The position numbers and the translations under genes are program-made. DNA of 6,612 nucleotides from a bacterium (lineage in GTDB: Bacteria; Vulcanimicrobiota; Vulcanimicrobiia; Vulcanimicrobiales; Vulcanimicrobiaceae). Below are positions 5,681 to 6,612 of the stretch, piece after piece (the first letter of the stretch is position 1; every line of letters starts with the position of its first letter). A model generated the notes under the pieces. The model did not search any database. It was not told where the DNA came from and saw only the letters and a program-made list of their open reading frames with translations. The stretch is taken from NCBI GenBank assembly GCA_021807065.1, contig JAKAPO010000137.1, positions 1 through 6,612 on the forward strand. Reading direction: 5' to 3'.

Positions 5681-6612
5681 TTATGGCGGAGAGGTTACTC
5701 TTACTCCGCCGCCGGGTCCGAACTGCGGGCGGATCATATAGATGCCCAGCGCCGGCGTGTAGTTCAGTTCGGGAATTTCCTTGCCGTCCCAGCCCCGTTG
5801 CGAGAGCTCCTGTTCGGTTGCCGCTGCCACGCGGCCGCAGGTGAGCAGCGCCCCGATCGTCGCCGGATCGCCGGGATCGATTTCGTACCACGTTCCCGCC
5901 TTGGCCGTATGCGCGATGATAGAGAAGCTCGGCGTGGCTGCCCCGCGCGTAAAATGCGCCCGCAGCTCGCCGATGAGTTGCACCGCGATGCTATGCTCGT
6001 CGCTCGTGCACGCTCCACCGGTGCGGATCGCGAAGGGGTCACGCGGAGGCGCTGGAGGCAGCGCGTAAACCCGGAACGTCTCCCGCCCCGGCTGCGGCGG
6101 GCGCAGCGCAAAATACATTCCGACCGCCGGCATGAATTGGATCTGCGGCACCATGAAGAGCGCGTGCTCCGCTTCATAGAGATGACGCGCCGCAATATCG
6201 TTGGGGGTGGCGCGGTGGACCGCCATACATGCGATGATCGGACGCATCCCTTCGAAGGATCGCGGCGTGATCGTCAGCGCATACGCCGAACCCAAACCGT
6301 GATATGTCACCGTGACCTCCGGAATTATCGGCGCAGCCATCGTCGCCGGGTAACCCGTGCTCGTCTTCGCTGCCTCGATCTTTGCGGTGAACGCCTGCAA
6401 CGCGCTCGATAGCTGCTTTGCATCGGCGGCGTCGCTGCCCGTGCACATCCCTCCGTTATTCCCTAGCGCAAATGGCTGCGATGGCGCGCTCGCCGGCAAG
6501 GGCGTGATGACGTTACGGAAACCGCCGCGGCCGCCCGCTGGCCTACGCCCGCCAGGACCCGGGCCGAAAAAGATCATCGGACCTCGTCGCGGCGCCTCCT
6601 GCGCGAGCGCGG
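5681..6612 (-). CDS. Unrecognised exported protein with two copies of a paired-Cys domain, 5' end beyond window
   Basis: I do not recognise this protein. Although ATG 6577 could start a 298-residue product, the frame stays open to the right edge, and the codons upstream of that ATG read ALAQEAPRRGP. That looks like the end of a signal peptide with AxA cleavage after ALA, so the true start probably lies outside the window. ATG 6577 also has no properly spaced Shine-Dalgarno (AGGAGG is 17 nt away). A Gly/Pro/Arg-rich segment follows. Counting from that Met, residues 35-161 and 181-285 are two diverged copies of one domain. Shared landmarks are PFA...GG.CT, a QL...L.AF/HFT helix, a second Cys (117 and 247), IPELNY/VPQIQF, then PA.G.Y...RP. 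Cysteines are C45/C117 and C190/C247, plausibly one disulfide per domain. A periplasmic or surface location is inferred; function is unknown. Confidence 0.82.
   Translation of the reverse strand, partial: ALAQEAPRRGPMIFFGPGPGGRRPAGGRGGFRNVITPLPASAPSQPFALGNNGGMCTGSDAADAKQLSSALQAFTAKIEAAKTSTGYPATMAAPIIPEVTVTYHGLGSAYALTITPRSFEGMRPIIACMAVHRATPNDIAARHLYEAEHALFMVPQIQFMPAVGMYFALRPPQPGRETFRVYALPPAPPRDPFAIRTGGACTSDEHSIAVQLIGELRAHFTRGAATPSFSIIAHTAKAGTWYEIDPGDPATIGALLTCGRVAAATEQELSQRGWDGKEIPELNYTPALGIYMIRPQFGPGGGVRVTSPP
5723..6475 (-). repeat. Internal domain duplication in the exported protein
   Basis: Copy A is encoded by about 6475-6095 and copy B by about 6037-5723. The alignment is at protein level only; the DNA copies have diverged. 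Each copy opens with PFA(L/I) plus GG-x-CT, has a second cysteine 72 (A) or 57 (B) residues later, and closes with a (M/T)PA(V/L)G(M/I)Y...RP motif. The linker between the copies is Pro-rich. Confidence 0.72.

Noticed and set aside
5681..6577. Exported protein as a complete gene starting at ATG 6577
   Set aside because: The frame continues to the window edge with a signal-cleavage-like ALAQEA, and the AGGAGG upstream of 6577 is 17 nt away, too far to serve this ATG.

Overview
The window is a GC-rich, gene-dense bacterial chromosomal segment with strong G/C preference at third codon positions. There is no ribosomal RNA, tRNA, CRISPR array, transposase or phage marker. The gene mix (a lipoprotein made of YVTN beta-propeller blades, a large LuxR-type ATPase regulator, a short double zinc-ribbon protein and orphan secreted proteins) is familiar from uncultivated soil lineages such as Eremiobacterota/Vulcanimicrobiota, Acidobacteria or Chloroflexi. 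No marker gene is present, so this taxonomic guess is weak.

Layout. (1) Bases 1-560, minus strand: 5' part of a lipoprotein built from near-identical 144-bp (48-residue) YVTN propeller blades; the gene runs off the left edge. (2) 561-758: a 198-bp divergent intergenic region with a hairpin, a direct repeat and an unexplained strong Shine-Dalgarno/ATG. (3) 759-3433, plus strand: a large ATP-binding LuxR-family (LAL, MalT-like) regulator of about 891 residues, with an AAA ATPase, a TPR-like region and a C-terminal LuxR helix-turn-helix. It is broken into two reading frames by a -1 shift near 2500-2530. (4) 3472-4722, plus: an unrecognised Ser/Thr/Ala/Gly-rich protein with nine cysteines and an uncertain N-terminus. 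(5) 4732-5031, minus: a 99-residue protein with two zinc ribbons. (6) 5123-5680, plus: a divergent Tag-like (3-methyladenine DNA glycosylase I) protein that appears to lack the family's catalytic Glu and zinc ligands. (7) 5681-6612, minus: an unrecognised exported protein, cut at its 5' end by the window just inside an apparent signal-peptide cleavage site, and made of two copies of an undescribed domain with a paired cysteine in each.

How they fit together. The propeller lipoprotein and the LAL regulator share one divergent control region, so the regulator may control the lipoprotein (inference from position only). The orphan gene 38 bp after the regulator could be co-transcribed with it. 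The remaining genes are closely packed convergent or divergent neighbours (gaps of 9, 91 and 0 bp) without an evident common pathway. The most useful leads are the duplicated-domain exported protein, the recently amplified propeller blades, the frameshifted regulator and the apparently catalytically altered glycosylase-like protein.
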